64,000 nt of DNA, from assembly GCA_033558025.1 (NCBI GenBank), contig JAUCEF010000002.1, forward strand, positions 1,922,001 to 1,986,000. The letters are read 5' to 3'. The notes under the pieces were generated by a model, which was not told the DNA's origin, made no database searches, and worked only from the letters and a program-made list of their open reading frames with translations. Shown piece by piece: positions 41,879 through 52,491 of the stretch. This DNA is from Phytophthora sp. 'mugwort' (taxonomy: Eukaryota; Oomycota; Peronosporomycetes; Peronosporales; Peronosporaceae). The position numbers and the translations under genes were made by a program. Each line of letters begins with the position of its first letter. Position 1 is the stretch's first letter.

Positions 41879-43731
41879 CAGGACATGGTAAATGCTATCC
41901 CCAATGCAATTGCAGGACCATGGCGACCCGTAATACCACGGCAATAGGAAACCTCGCAATAAATAGTTATTGCAGTCATTTCAGTGTATTGTTCAAACTA
42001 CAACGCTACAGCACTCCCACTCCTTATCTCCTTCAACGCAGCCAAGAAGCGTCGCACTTGTCCACAGATCGCTATTAGAGCGTAAAAACATCATACTCTC
42101 AAAGTTCGACGGCAGCGTCGACAAACGCAACGAATTGAGCACCAATTTGCAACCCGAGAAAAGGCGTTCGCACGCATTGTTTGTTGGTGGCTCGAAGTGC
42201 AGTAAATCGTCGTACTGCGCCGCGACACACGCTGAGAGGCGCTGCTTCTTCGCTTGCCACAGGATGGTCGATGCAAATCGACACGAGTGCGCGGGACTGG
42301 ACTTGTCTCGCGTGGTTCCACCGCAAATCCCTCGACTGCGCGCTGCTCACTGGTAGTCAGCGGAAGCTCGTTCTGAATCTTGACAACGGCGGCTTCGAAA
42401 TCCGGGGAGTGGATAATATCTGCGCTCGGGATCAAGTAGGTAGCCATCACAGGATACGTTTTAGTGTGCACTTCTCGGCTTTTAAACTTGGCACAGACAC
42501 TGTCAAGCTCTTTGAGCTTGTCGACAACAGCGGCGATGAGCGTTGTCCCGCGGTACGAGTTCCCCCACAGCACTGACAGCGTGGATGGCATCCCGAATCT
42601 TGACGTAGCGCTCGAGCATGGCGTAATTGGACGCCGAACGAGTTGCAATGGACTTGATGGGCTTCAGCGAAGTCACTCAAGCAAATACGGCGGCGGTGTT
42701 GGGTTGACGAAGCTGAATCATCGAATTTTGGATCATGCCGATCTAATCCTGATAATCCTGTAGAAACCGATTAACTGCAAGGTTAAATCGGTGAGTGGAA
42801 CAGCCAATCAGTGGGACTTCAAGGTCGGTAGCGAAGCACTGATTGGTCGATCAATTGTCTCCAATCAAAAAGCGGATATCATCAAGCTCTTTGCCGTACA
42901 CACTCAACACAGTGTCGATGTGCCCACCGTGAGCATCGGCCGTTTGGCTGCTGTCCATCGTTGAAAGCAAGAGCAGCCGCTGGCACCGAACTGCGCTCAC
43001 CACGTATACGGCAAAGATACCCAGAAATGCAGGGAGTTGCACGTCCATGCATCGAACATCAAACAGAACGAGTCCCCCATTTCGGTGGCGATCGTCCGAC
43101 TGATCTTGCCAGCAACGAAACGCATATAGGCCTTCAGCATCGGCACAGCGATCGGCTTCAACGCCGCCACTTCGCGCCGTCAGCTTGTTCTCGATCTCAG
43201 TGACGGGCAGATTACGCTGGATGACTCAGCGCATCCACAAGTAGATGTTAAGGGTGACATCGTCCACGAACCCGAACGTATCCAGTATCGACGTCGCCGC
43301 GGCCTGGAGCTGGCCATATTCTTCCGAGTAGCCCGCATGCTTGGCGCCAAAGTGCCCCATGAGGTTGCTGTAGCCCGTACCGGGCGATTGCTTGTGGTTA
43401 CAACCGCAGTTCTTGCACTCGAAACGACCTTCACCGAGGTCGGCAAAGAAGAATGCACAGCTGGCGCGACGACATTGGAGCAGGGATGGGAGGAGGGTTG
43501 TTTCTTGACTGGGAAAATTTGGAAATGAGGGATGAAGCTGACACGAGCTGTTTGTGGATCGCATTTTAAATGGTTGGTGAGCCCCGACCCACAAACGGTT
43601 GGACCGAGAAAAATGCAATCATACTTTTTAACATATTGTATTAAACTTGGAACACATCCACTGCAATAATAACTTATTCCGTAAATATAATACCAGTGCT
43701 ATTGATATTATATTATTATGTCCAGGCCCTG
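41879..43731 (-). mobile_element. hAT transposon J nested in the Helitron
   Basis: The 1853-bp element starts CAGGACATGG and ends CCAGGCCCTG, so the terminal repeats are short and imperfect, bounded by identical 8-bp duplications CTACGCAC. The minus strand carries a BED finger and transposase. Removing the element and one duplication rejoins the Helitron reading frame (ENYA followed by RMRCDLLPEEQNE), an independent check of the boundaries. Confidence 0.93.
42091..43618 (-). pseudogene. hAT J transposase, BED finger to mid-domain, frameshifted
   Basis: The minus strand begins with a BED-type zinc finger, FECKNCGCNHKQSPGTGYSN then LMGHFGAKHAGY (43440-43330). It continues in broken frames with WVIQRNLPVTEIENKL (about 43220), AVYVVSAVRCQRLLLLSTMD (about 43010-42955), QTADAHGGHIDTVLSVYGKE, FLIGDNCSTNQCF (about 42850) and VDKLKELDSVCAKFKSREVH then SADIIHSPDFEAAVVKIQNE (42530-42370). 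These match hAT transposases of oomycetes in order. The C-terminal dimerisation domain is not recognisable and the element is short, so it is deleted and inactive. Confidence 0.85.
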
Positions 43732-43739
43732 CTACGCAC
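43732..43739. repeat. Right target-site duplication of hAT J
   Basis: CTACGCAC, identical to 41871-41878. Confidence 0.92.
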
Positions 43740-45593
43740 GCATGCGCTGCGACTTGCTACCCGAGGAGCAGAATGAGACGATCAAGTTTAAGCATTATAT
43801 AGCCTCAACGACCTGTTGCTGACTAGTGGATCGGCCTGGACCGCTACCGTGAGCTTCCGCAGCTGAGTGACTTTCCGATGCTACTGGAGTGGTCCCAACT
43901 CAAGAACAATCTTATTCGTCGCGATATGATCGCGATGTACTCCAAGCGATCGTCAATCAAGCAGAACATCTTAACGATGGCCGACAAGCTATCTACAACC
44001 AAATCATGATGCGGTTGAGGCTCCGTCTCCCTCCAGCAAGCTCTACTTCATTGATGGACTGGGATGCACAGGAAACTCTACGTTCCTCAAACATATTCTC
44101 GCAAGAGTACGGGTATCGGGGAAGATCGCGATCGCGGTGGCGTCATGCGGGAGTGCTCCTCTACTCCTCATGGGTGGACGCACGGCGCACTCCACCTTCA
44201 AGATACCCCTCCAGCTTCACAATAAGTCGACATGTAATATTTCCATGCGGAGTAAGCGCCCATGGCACACTGCTACGCATTTGAAACGGTCGACCGAACA
44301 TTGCGCGACTTGACGGACAGCGACCAAGAACCTTTTTTTTGGGGGGGGGGGGGGTATTCGTTCTGTCGGGGGATTTTCGGCAGATTCTTCCGGCGGTAGT
44401 AGGAGGAACTCCTGCTGAAACGATCGGCGCGTGCCTGAAGTCCTCTACGCTATGGCCGCACTTTCGGCAGGTTCGGCTTACTGAGAACATGCGAGTGTAA
44501 TCCGCCAAGAGCGAAAGCTCGGCCGCGGAGCTGGCAGCATTTCAGAGTATCTTCTTGAAGTCGGAGAGGGCAGACACCAGGTCAACCCACTTCTAGGGAG
44601 ATATTATTTAAAGATTCCCAAAGATATACCGGTCGGAAACCCAGTTGATGAAAACGACCCAGACGAGAATATCCGACCCGGAGCCATACCGAAGGGGCTC
44701 AGCAGGATCATCGACACGATGTATGCTGACATCGGAAACCTTGAAATTGCTACCGATGCATATTTTCTAGCCGTACCATTCTGACGACAACAAACGCGGT
44801 AGTGCAACACATCAACGAGGCCGTGGCGGCGCGTTTAGACGGGGATTCCCACGAATACTTTTCCAATGACTCCGTCGTGGACAACAACGAAGGGATTTTT
44901 TCGAACCAGAAGTTCTGCACTCCATCAATATCAACGAAATCCTTCCTCAGCCAACGTTGAAAAGGGGCGCCCCCATCACGATGATGCGAAACCTGCTTGG
45001 GATTGTGCAACGGAACATTTCTCCGGATTGTCGAGCGCAAGCCCCATGTGATCCATGCGAGAATCATGACTGGTGAGCACCAAGGCGAGGACGTGTTGAC
45101 CCGAGGATTGTCTTCATCAGTGACGACAATGCACGAGACTTTCCCTTCCGCTTGCGTCGTAAATAGTTTCCAGTCCAGCCTGCTTTCGCGATGACGATTA
45201 CAAGGCCCAAGGTCAGACGGTCGAGAACTAGGGCTGTATTTGGCGTCACCTTGCTTTTCCCACGGCCAGCTTTATGTGGCTAAGTCGAGAGTGACGTCAA
45301 GGTCAAAGTTCAAGGCGTTGATTGAGTATCCAGAGCTGGAGGAAGAGGACGAAATTTACACCAACAACATCGTGTACAGACAGATATTCGAGACAGCATG
45401 TGCGGTAGGGAGAAAAGGACATTGCATATTTCATTTTGTAAATACATGTTCGCTTGCGTGGGATAAACTTCCTATAATTGGGGCATCCGTCCCCGCGGAG
45501 CGAAGCGAAAGCGGGATGTGCGTTGTAGTGGAGCGATCTGGAACAGCGAGCGCAACGGGTTGGGACCTAACACACACACACCGCCCGCACTAG
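43740..45593 (+). pseudogene. Helitron PIF1-like helicase region
   Basis: Plus-strand fragments: LPQLSDFPMLLEWSQLKNNL (about 43860-43915), LNDGRQAIYNQIMMRL, a Walker A relic FIDGLGCTGNSTFL (about 44050-44090) in which the Lys is lost, LARVRVSGKIAIAVASCGSA (about 44100-44155), VNPLLGRYYLKI-type lead into IPKGLSRIIDTMYADIGNLE (44690-44745), ILTTTNAVVQHINEAV (44777-44825), GLCNGTFLRIVERKPHVIHA (44998-45060), and motif VI as SHGQLYVAKSRVTSRSKFKA (45256-45315). A T8G14 run (44332-44354) breaks the frame. In live elements this unwinds the displaced strand. Confidence 0.86.
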
Positions 45594-45600
45594 CGGGCGG
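45581..45600 (+). other. Hairpin at putative Helitron 3' end
   Basis: CCGCCCGCACTAGCGGGCGG forms a perfect 8-bp stem with a 4-base loop. It is followed by CGCTCAGCTAC and then T. Helitrons end with a hairpin shortly before a CTRR-type terminus; here the terminus is CTAC, one base off the usual form. Confidence 0.6.
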
Positions 45601-45611
45601 CGCTCAGCTAC

Positions 45612-46198
45612 TCCTAAAAGTCAACGCTAACGTCGCTCCGTCGGTCCGTCCGTCCGTCCGTTTGTCACGCCATACCGTAAAACTTATTTGCAAACGGACA
45701 CGGCGTGTTCCTGAAATCTCTTTAATAACGTTTTCTGGTAGGCCTAAATATTACTTTATAGACCGCATATTGAAGTACTGGCAGTTCGACAAGTTTAACC
45801 GGTTGGCTTTAATGAGGGCCTTGGGTTCAAGCCCCACTTAGACTAGTGGAAAGGGTCAGCCGCTCGCTGTTTGTTATCCATGAATAGACGAGTTTGCGTT
45901 TCGAGTCTCTCGACTGAAGGTGTCCGTAAATGGCAAACGTCTGCTTGCACATAAGTTTTACGGTAACGTGATTCTAGACGCAATCTCATTGGCTGTCGAG
46001 CGCAGCGAAGGCGGCCCTAATTCGCTAAAATAATATTTCGCCGAAGGCGGCCACTGGTGGAAATATAATTAAACGATTGGTTGAAATTATTATTTTTTCT
46101 TATGTTGGCCTGCCCGCCTCCGCTGCGCTCCGACGGGCTCTCAATATACTGGGACCAAAACTAAACCCACCGCTCCGTAGGCGGCGGCGCTCGGCTAG
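45612..46198 (+). mobile_element. Possible short non-autonomous Helitron or second 3' end
   Basis: The end of this segment, GCGGCGCTCGGCTAG followed by T (46184-46198), matches GCGGCGCTCAGCTAC at 45597-45611 in 13 of 15 bases, and ends CTAG as expected for a Helitron. A CCGT microsatellite (45642-45660) lies near its left side and several GC-rich hairpins lie inside. It could be a separate Helitron abutting K, or K may really end here. Confidence 0.4.
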
Positions 46199-46539
46199 TT
46201 AGACTCAAAACGGTCAATTTTGGTGGGGAACGCCAATAGTAAGTTTAGAATAAACAATGAGTTCCCGGCCTATAAGTACAGTAGTGAGGTTGTCTGAATT
46301 TCTGAAAAGAGCCGTTGGCGAAATGTGCTCGTATTGATAACACGTTTGTGTGGAGATTTAACAGCATTATCGGTATTGTATTCGATATCGGCAGAAATTT
46401 TTCATCAGTTGCAAATAGCAGTCCATACATCGTTTTTTATCCTCGGTCCAATCTACTTAACAATAAAGCAACAAAGCTGACGCAGAGAAACATATCTACC
46501 GTATTGTATCTCCGCAGAACCCTTCTCGTTAACAGCATT

Positions 46540-47850
46540 CTAATTGATCTGTGTTGGATCATCAATGTTTGTTTGAAGAACGCTATCGTCTTGAACAGTT
46601 GTTACTCCAGCCATCTTATCGCTCGTTTGAGAGACACTATTGTCTTCGAGAGCACCAACGCCAAAACTCTCTGTCGCTGTCGAGATAATGGATGCTTCGG
46701 TTACCTTGGTACTACCAATACGGCTCTTCAAGTTATTAATCTTCTTGGTCACCGCGTCCTTTGAGTTGCTGACAAACTTGCCGCTTTTCGTAAGCACATT
46801 CAGCTTGCACGCACGGCCGATACTCGCCTGACAGTCACCCACTGCGTTCGGGATGAAAATGCTTCCTTTCAGATCGGGTTGGCTCGGGGTGCTCACGGAG
46901 TCAAAGTAGTTGCCCTCTGCAAGGACAAACCCTCCAGTGGCCACGTCGAAGGCGTGACCTGTACCATCGTAGAAGTAATTATTGGCGGCGTGAACGACAG
47001 ACACTTCCCCGTTATGACCCCCGATCTTCGGGAACCGACCCGACATCTTGTGCATGATGTTCCCGAGCAAACTCATCTCAGTCTGCTTGCCTAGGATCAA
47101 GAACCCCCAATAGTGACGCCCGTCACACGACGTAGAGTATTTGGTGCTGCCATCGAAGTCCGAGTTGCTGATCGTGACCTCTGTGGCTCCAGAAAAGTTG
47201 ATGACGACCATTTGACGCCCGATATTGGACACCTTGACGTGATCAATCCAAATACCCTTCGGTGCAACGTTGCCGTTCCCTCTAATGGTGATAGCATCGC
47301 CGCCCCAAATCAGTTGCGGGTTCAAGTTTGTGATGTGAATGTTCTGGATGATGACATTGCTGCCAGTGATCATGAGGCCCTTGCCGTTCAGCACGCCGCT
47401 CGTACCCACCCCCACCAGCGTCTTGTTGCTGCCAACAATTAGTGGAGTGATGGCCGCCTTGTCGTAGGTCACATTGACGGTAGAGCCGTCACACTTGCTG
47501 AAGCTTGGCTGGATGGCGTCTTGTCCAAGAAACCCGTTTTTCTTGTCAATGCAAGCGAGATTCTGCTTGGGTCGGCAGCCTTTTTCCGTAGTCGAACCCT
47601 CCGTGTTAATAAAATTGAATTTTTGTTTCAGGACGATGACGCGAGGGTCGTTACCACTAAGGTACAAAGCGAGATCCTTGATCGTCGTAGGATACACAGG
47701 CTTAGCGTTTCCACCGCCCGTCGTTCCGGCCGCGAAACCCTGAGGCTTGCCAGTGACGACGGATGCAGCGTGGGTGATGCAGTTCTGCGTCAGCGCGAGA
47801 GCTAAAACCAAACTGAAGAGTACAGTGACTCGTCGGGGATCAAACGGCAT
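46540..47850 (-). CDS. Secreted pectin lyase (PL1 family), copy 2
   Basis: A 436-aa protein with the same signal peptide, domain and catalytic residues (Asp185, Arg212, Arg272) as the gene at 30627-31946. Residues 1-382 are identical. The last part differs clearly ([20 protein letters not shown] here against [20 protein letters not shown] there) yet stays alignable, ending DDPTQIN. The gene points toward copy 1, with 14.6 kb of mostly mobile DNA between their stop codons. The role is pectin degradation outside the cell. No intron and no disabling change is visible. Confidence 0.95.
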   Translation of the reverse strand: MPFDPRRVTVLFSLVLALALTQNCITHAASVVTGKPQGFAAGTTGGGNAKPVYPTTIKDLALYLSGNDPRVIVLKQKFNFINTEGSTTEKGCRPKQNLACIDKKNGFLGQDAIQPSFSKCDGSTVNVTYDKAAITPLIVGSNKTLVGVGTSGVLNGKGLMITGSNVIIQNIHITNLNPQLIWGGDAITIRGNGNVAPKGIWIDHVKVSNIGRQMVVINFSGATEVTISNSDFDGSTKYSTSCDGRHYWGFLILGKQTEMSLLGNIMHKMSGRFPKIGGHNGEVSVVHAANNYFYDGTGHAFDVATGGFVLAEGNYFDSVSTPSQPDLKGSIFIPNAVGDCQASIGRACKLNVLTKSGKFVSNSKDAVTKKINNLKSRIGSTKVTEASIISTATESFGVGALEDNSVSQTSDKMAGVTTVQDDSVLQTNIDDPTQIN

Positions 47851-47918
47851 ACTGTTTCAACTTGGTCGTTGAAGATGTAGATTGCGCTTGAGGGGGAGCA
47901 AGGAAAATTGCAAGTGAG
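46703..47918 (-). repeat. Inverted near-identical block, copy 2
   Basis: Reverse complement of 30559-31774, of equal length. Differences seen include one in the leader (GCGCAATC versus GTGCAATC) and two synonymous changes in the first 90 codons. Confidence 0.92.
47900..47917 (-). promoter_or_regulatory. Oomycete Inr/FPR-like core promoter, copy 2
   Basis: The minus strand reads TCACTTGCAATTTTCCTT, 50 bp before the start codon of pectin lyase copy 2, identical to the element at 30560-30577. Confidence 0.65.
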
Positions 47919-50512
47919 TGTCCTAGACGATTTTGTATTGCTTACAGCCCGTCCTTGAGTAACTGTACTACGTGAATGGAGTGGAGTGGTCACACTCTCA
48001 TGTTATCCACGTTCTTGTAAACATATGAGCATTGTGCAACCGCACGAATCCCTTGCGACTGCATCGCAAATCTAACGGATGACAGTGCAGAAAGTGCTGC
48101 TCGCCCTGACGTCGAAGAACATCTGGCGCATAATTGAATGTAGTGCACTTCGAAGTAAATGCCAACTGTCCAATATGAACTGTATACTGTACCGTGATAC
48201 ATATCGTACAGTATTTGAAATGATCTGAGTCCACCGTACTGGAAGTCTTGCTTATTGTAAGGGCCTAGTTGATTCTCTCTCCAGCCTGAAACTTGATACA
48301 CTCTGATGATGAAAGAAAATGTATGTTAAGGATTTTGATACGAAAGAGTGCGCGCGAACCCGCCTCCAACCTCTGGTACATGTCCAATTAGATGCCATCA
48401 ACTTATAAAATCGATGCAAAGGTTGTGTTAGTATACGTATACATTCCGCAGAGCTAATTTCATTCGTATTAATCTTTCGCCTTTTAGTATACATGTACAG
48501 GAGTATATTTCGTCTGCATTGTTTGACATTACGTATTTCCAGATGTTACGATTTGCTCAGTACCGTCATGCGAACCGGTGTGCATATACTACAGTCGTCG
48601 TCCGTACGCAGCGAGCCACATCAACCGCCTCTAAAAATATACTTAAGTACTTGCTGTACGTGATAGAAAATTGGTCCATGAGCTATTATAAAGTACTGTA
48701 GGTTCAAAGTAGGTTCATCTGTTGCTTCCGTATGGTTTTACCAGATGAATGAACGAAACCACCTGGAACAGTAGAATTGCTCGTTTGCAGGTGATTGATT
48801 ATTTTTGCTTGGACGTGCACAGCGCAGCCAGACATTATGGCAACAACAAGAGTAAGAATTACACTATCGACGGGAGATATGGCCTGTGGACAGAAATGCG
48901 ATCCCATACAAAATTTCAGTGGAAGCGCAGACTACAAAGGACACTGGTTTTGGCCTATCATCGTGATTGGTTATTAATTATCTTTTTTTGACGAATAGGC
49001 GCCAATCAATATTGACCTCCTTTAAAATTATGTATAGCTCGGCGAAGTTGTAAAGACTATGACAAACTGTTTTATTGTATCAATCTCAGGGATACTCGTA
49101 CAGGTGCTAAATCGGGTCATTCATTATCATGCACTCGTATACAATACAAGTAACCTTCCAAATATTTAGAATTCTTTCACGGTATTATCGTACCTAAACT
49201 GAAAATCGTACCATTCGGATATTTGATTATTCTGTTCGCTACTGCCTTCAAAATGGAAACGATATGCAGCATTTTTTACATGCATCAAATTTAATGTCAA
49301 ATGTCAATTAGAAACATGGAGTTAAAACAATTGTGGACACCAATTCTTACCATGTGCAGCATTACTACATACTGTACTCAAAATACAAGAATCTTTACTT
49401 GACGCATAAAAAAGTGTTGTCCGACTGTGATTGGTTAAAATACTTTCCATAGTGAACGATCGGGAAGATTTGACAAGAGTGGTATAGGCCATAAGTTTCG
49501 TAGAGGCCATATCTTCCGTCGATATGTGTACTTCGAAGTACATGCTATAGAGCTAAGAAACAAACACATGGGGACCGATTTTCTGCTATCTCAGCCAGTT
49601 GGAGGCTTGCATACCTCCTGCTCGAGACGTATGCCAACGAACCCTAACATAATAATGACGGATACTGCACATACCGTTTCGGCAAGCGAAAAATGTATCT
49701 GGTGCATAAATCCCTGAGACTGTATGAAAATCATACCGTCTGGGCACAATGGAAATCTCGATGACCGTCTGGGACTGTAATAGGATAGGTAATAGCAGCC
49801 TGTGGCCCGAACAGCCATTAAACAAAACTGTTTGTCGCTTCGATACAAAATGCTGCCTCTTTCAGCAGACTGGTGCTGGTGTAAGACAGCGAAGAACGGT
49901 CACAAAGGTGTGCTTTCGTCTTTGATAATGTTGCTGCTCGAGAGAAAAAATTAAATACATTTGTTCTTTTAGGCGAGCGCGGAGTGTATTTTATACCTAA
50001 AAAGCTGCAATAGCTCTACCTCGTCTGCATCGTCGTCGAGATCAATCCCCCCCCCCCCCCCCGAACCGCTAATCAAAGGTTCGAAAAAGATGAGGGTAAA
50101 TACCCCGCCGATGTAGTTGTCAAGTTTGGTCATCATCGGAAACTTGGTACATGTGAAGCCTTCGTCGCGTGTCGGTAGCAGCGGATATAACTCCTTCGTT
50201 TTGATAGCTTCAAGTCGTCTGACCTTGGTCCTTTGCTTGACGACGGTCAACCACAGTAGCGGTGCCCTTCTTCACGTTCGCTACAATGTTGCACTAGTGG
50301 TCTCCGTCCACATTCACGGGTACCATTAAGAGGGGGGTGGGGGTGCTCACATGAACGGTTGTTGAACAGAATCGAGTGAGCCAATCGTCTACCGAGGTTG
50401 AAATGTCCACCAGGCTTTTGAGTTTTAGCCAGTTTTGACTCCAGTCTATTCACAAAAATATAACGTTTAGTTACATACAAGACCGTTACCGCCTAGTCAC
50501 AATGATTAAATC
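47919..50512. other. AT-rich intergenic DNA, no gene seen
   Basis: Many short open frames but none protein-like. A 14-bp palindrome GTACTTCGAAGTAC lies at 49528-49541, and a relative (CACTTCGAAGTAAATGC) near 48147. A C16 run occupies 50047-50062. Confidence 0.5.
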
Positions 50513-50751
50513 TGTTGTTGATTTGGTTGACCAAATTGAGGGTATGCGGACGAGGTTTGTACTGAAGTGTCCAGAAGGAAGGAAATCCGAAAGTGAGTTC
50601 GACTGAGTTAAGTGTCTTAGCCTGCTTGTCTCTCTCTACATGCAATGTCCTTGTATACACTCAAAATGATCGTAAACGATTTGAGGCGCGGTCAAACGGT
50701 TCAGAAAGAAAGGGACCTAGCCGAGGTAGACAGCGAAGTGCAATCACAACA
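50513..50751 (-). repeat. 3' LTR of Copia element I
   Basis: TGTTGTTGATTTGGTTGACC to GCAATCACAACA on the plus strand: 239 bp with TGTTGT/ACAACA inverted ends, typical for Copia. On the element strand it is preceded by the purine-rich TTGAGTGAGGG (50752-50762). Confidence 0.75.
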
Positions 50752-50758
50752 CCCTCAC

Positions 50759-51268
50759 TCAATTCGATGTCCCGAACTTGGGTCCGACGTTGCTACGTCC
50801 CATCAAGTATTGTAGCGTCTGGGAAGGCAGACCCTTGGTCAGGGAGTCCGCGAGTTGGTTCTTGGACTCCTCATAGACCAGCTCAACCTCAGCACTCGCT
50901 ATCTTAGCACGAATGAAATGGTAGCGGATGTCAATGTGCCGGGTTCGCGCCTGGTACCCGACGTTATTCGCCAACGTTAAAGCACCTTGGTTGTCCTCGT
51001 AGATCACTGTAGACTCTGCTTGCTCTGCTCCGATGTCATTGAGCAAGCGACGCATCCACACGACCTCTTTGACGCACTCACTGAGAGCCATATATTCGGC
51101 CTCAGTCGAGCTCAGCGCGACAGTCTTCTGGAACTCTCGAGCGCCATACCACGGGAGCTCCACACACCATGAGCATCAAACCGCTCACCGACCGACGGTC
51201 ATCCCGGTCACCGGCCCATTCTGCATCCAAGTTAGCGACCAGCTGCGTACCCAGCCGTCCGTCGTAGA
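50759..51268 (-). pseudogene. Copia element I, RNase H end of pol
   Basis: The minus strand encodes the end of Copia RNase H: LVANLDAEWAGDRDDRRSVS (about 51240-51180), then KTVALSSTEAEYMALSECVK (51129-51070), VIYEDNQGALTLANNVGYQA, RTRHIDIRYHFIRAKIA and QLADSLTKGLPSQTLQYLMG, ending in a stop just before the LTR. One frame break lies near 51110-51130. Everything upstream of RNase H is missing: the sequence stops at the LTR of Gypsy H. Confidence 0.88.
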
Positions 51269-51904
51269 TGTGGTGGAGTGGATCCACTGTATTTCAGTAG
51301 GATCCCAACTCACACGCACTGCGCCCAGACACCGACTAACGGAGGGGGTACTCCGACGGCTGTGTAGTTGCTGAGTGGTCCACCTTGTGTACCCCTCGGC
51401 GGGCTGGTACTGCTCTCTCGTTGACACGAGATGCGCCCTTGCTGGGCCTTGGACGTCCTTGTGGGGAAATGGGAGGGGGTGGATCTGCGCGGGTTTCTTG
51501 CGCACGAGATCCGATGTTGGTTTGGTCCCTTGAGCTCTTTGCGTAGACCTAGTGGATCCGTAATAGAAATACGAGATCCGGAGTTGTTCCTTCTTGAGGT
51601 GTCATTGCTCCTTATCGAGGTTGTCCTTGCTCCTTTACGATGCTTGCCGCCTCCAATAGCGGGATCTTAAGGGGGGGGTGAGATGCCAAAGGGCGAGCGC
51701 GACCTGGCCAAGCTATCCAGGGGCTGCCACGTGCGCAGGAAGATCGCCAAAGTTTAGACTTGGTATATGTATGGGGCCAATAGAACTCCCCTATACTATT
51801 GTCAAGTCTGTCTTCCATGCAAATTCGGTTCTGATTTATACCTTAGCCTATCTACCTTCGGATCCCATCCCACAACCTATCCTACAGACTACTTATATGA
51901 GGCA
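51269..51904 (-). repeat. 3' LTR of Gypsy H
   Basis: TGTGGTGGAGTGGATCCACT to ACTTATATGAGGCA, 636 bp. Nearly identical to 58294-58928 apart from scattered substitutions, a G-run length difference near 51671, and a 2-bp indel near the end. Confidence 0.9.
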
Positions 51905-52363
51905 GGTCGTGATCTGGCCAGGATCTCAGACTGTGTAGAGCCCTTTGCCGCAACAACGTCAACGCGGGAGCTTTGCAGTCGATCTCGCCCTTCATCTATT
52001 GGATCACCAAATTGGTGTCCCCACAGATCACCACACGTCTTCGATCCAGTCTTTCTAGCAGATCAAAGCATAAGAGCAGTCCACCATACAATCCGCCTCA
52101 TTGACCGTCATATCTTCTACCCATACTGACTCCGCCTTGACCACCTTCCACTCGGGCAACCTCCACACGATAGCGCTGAAGGCGTCTCCGCCGCGTTTGA
52201 CTCGGGCGGATCCATCGAAACTAGCGACCAGGAGTTCCTCGTCGGGCTTCACTGTAGGGATCGGAGTCTGTACTGCTCGGCTGGGCTCTTTCCGCGGTGC
52301 AATTGCTACCAGCGCCTGATCCACTATCGATCGTGGCGTTACGCACGCAGCCAGCGGTCCCAA
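51905..52363 (-). pseudogene. Gypsy H second RNase H-like domain, truncated
   Basis: The minus strand encodes LLVASFDGSARVKRGGDAFS, AIVWRLPEWKVVKAES, MTVNEADCMV and, after a frame change, LLERLDRRRVVICGDTNLVI and ALTLLRQRALHSLRSWPDHD. This resembles an RNase H fold with Asp and Glu of the active site. It ends directly at the LTR edge (51904), where the rest of pol and the integrase should follow. Confidence 0.7.
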
Positions 52364-52491
52364 GATCTCATCCTCGCCTTTCGTGCACTTAGTGATCTCT
52401 AACGTCCAGGGCGGTAGCAGCGCGGCCCATTATCCGGACCGCCCTTGGAGCCCTGCGGCGCGGAAAAACCAGGCCAGTGTCGAGTGCCGCG

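Larger units (their letters stand above)
38636..45611 (+). mobile_element. Helitron K (rolling-circle element), decayed, with nested hAT
   Basis: The plus strand holds an Arg/Glu-rich N-terminal region (38636-39277), Helitron N-terminal and Rep domains (39314-41870), a nested hAT (41879-43731), and a PIF1-type helicase (43740-45590). Just after the helicase is a perfect 8-bp stem hairpin (45581-45600) and then CGCTCAGCTAC, resembling a Helitron 3' end. A second, similar end occurs at 46198. The 5' end is undefined, so the start coordinate is the first coding evidence. Frameshifts and stops show that it is not active. Confidence 0.8.
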
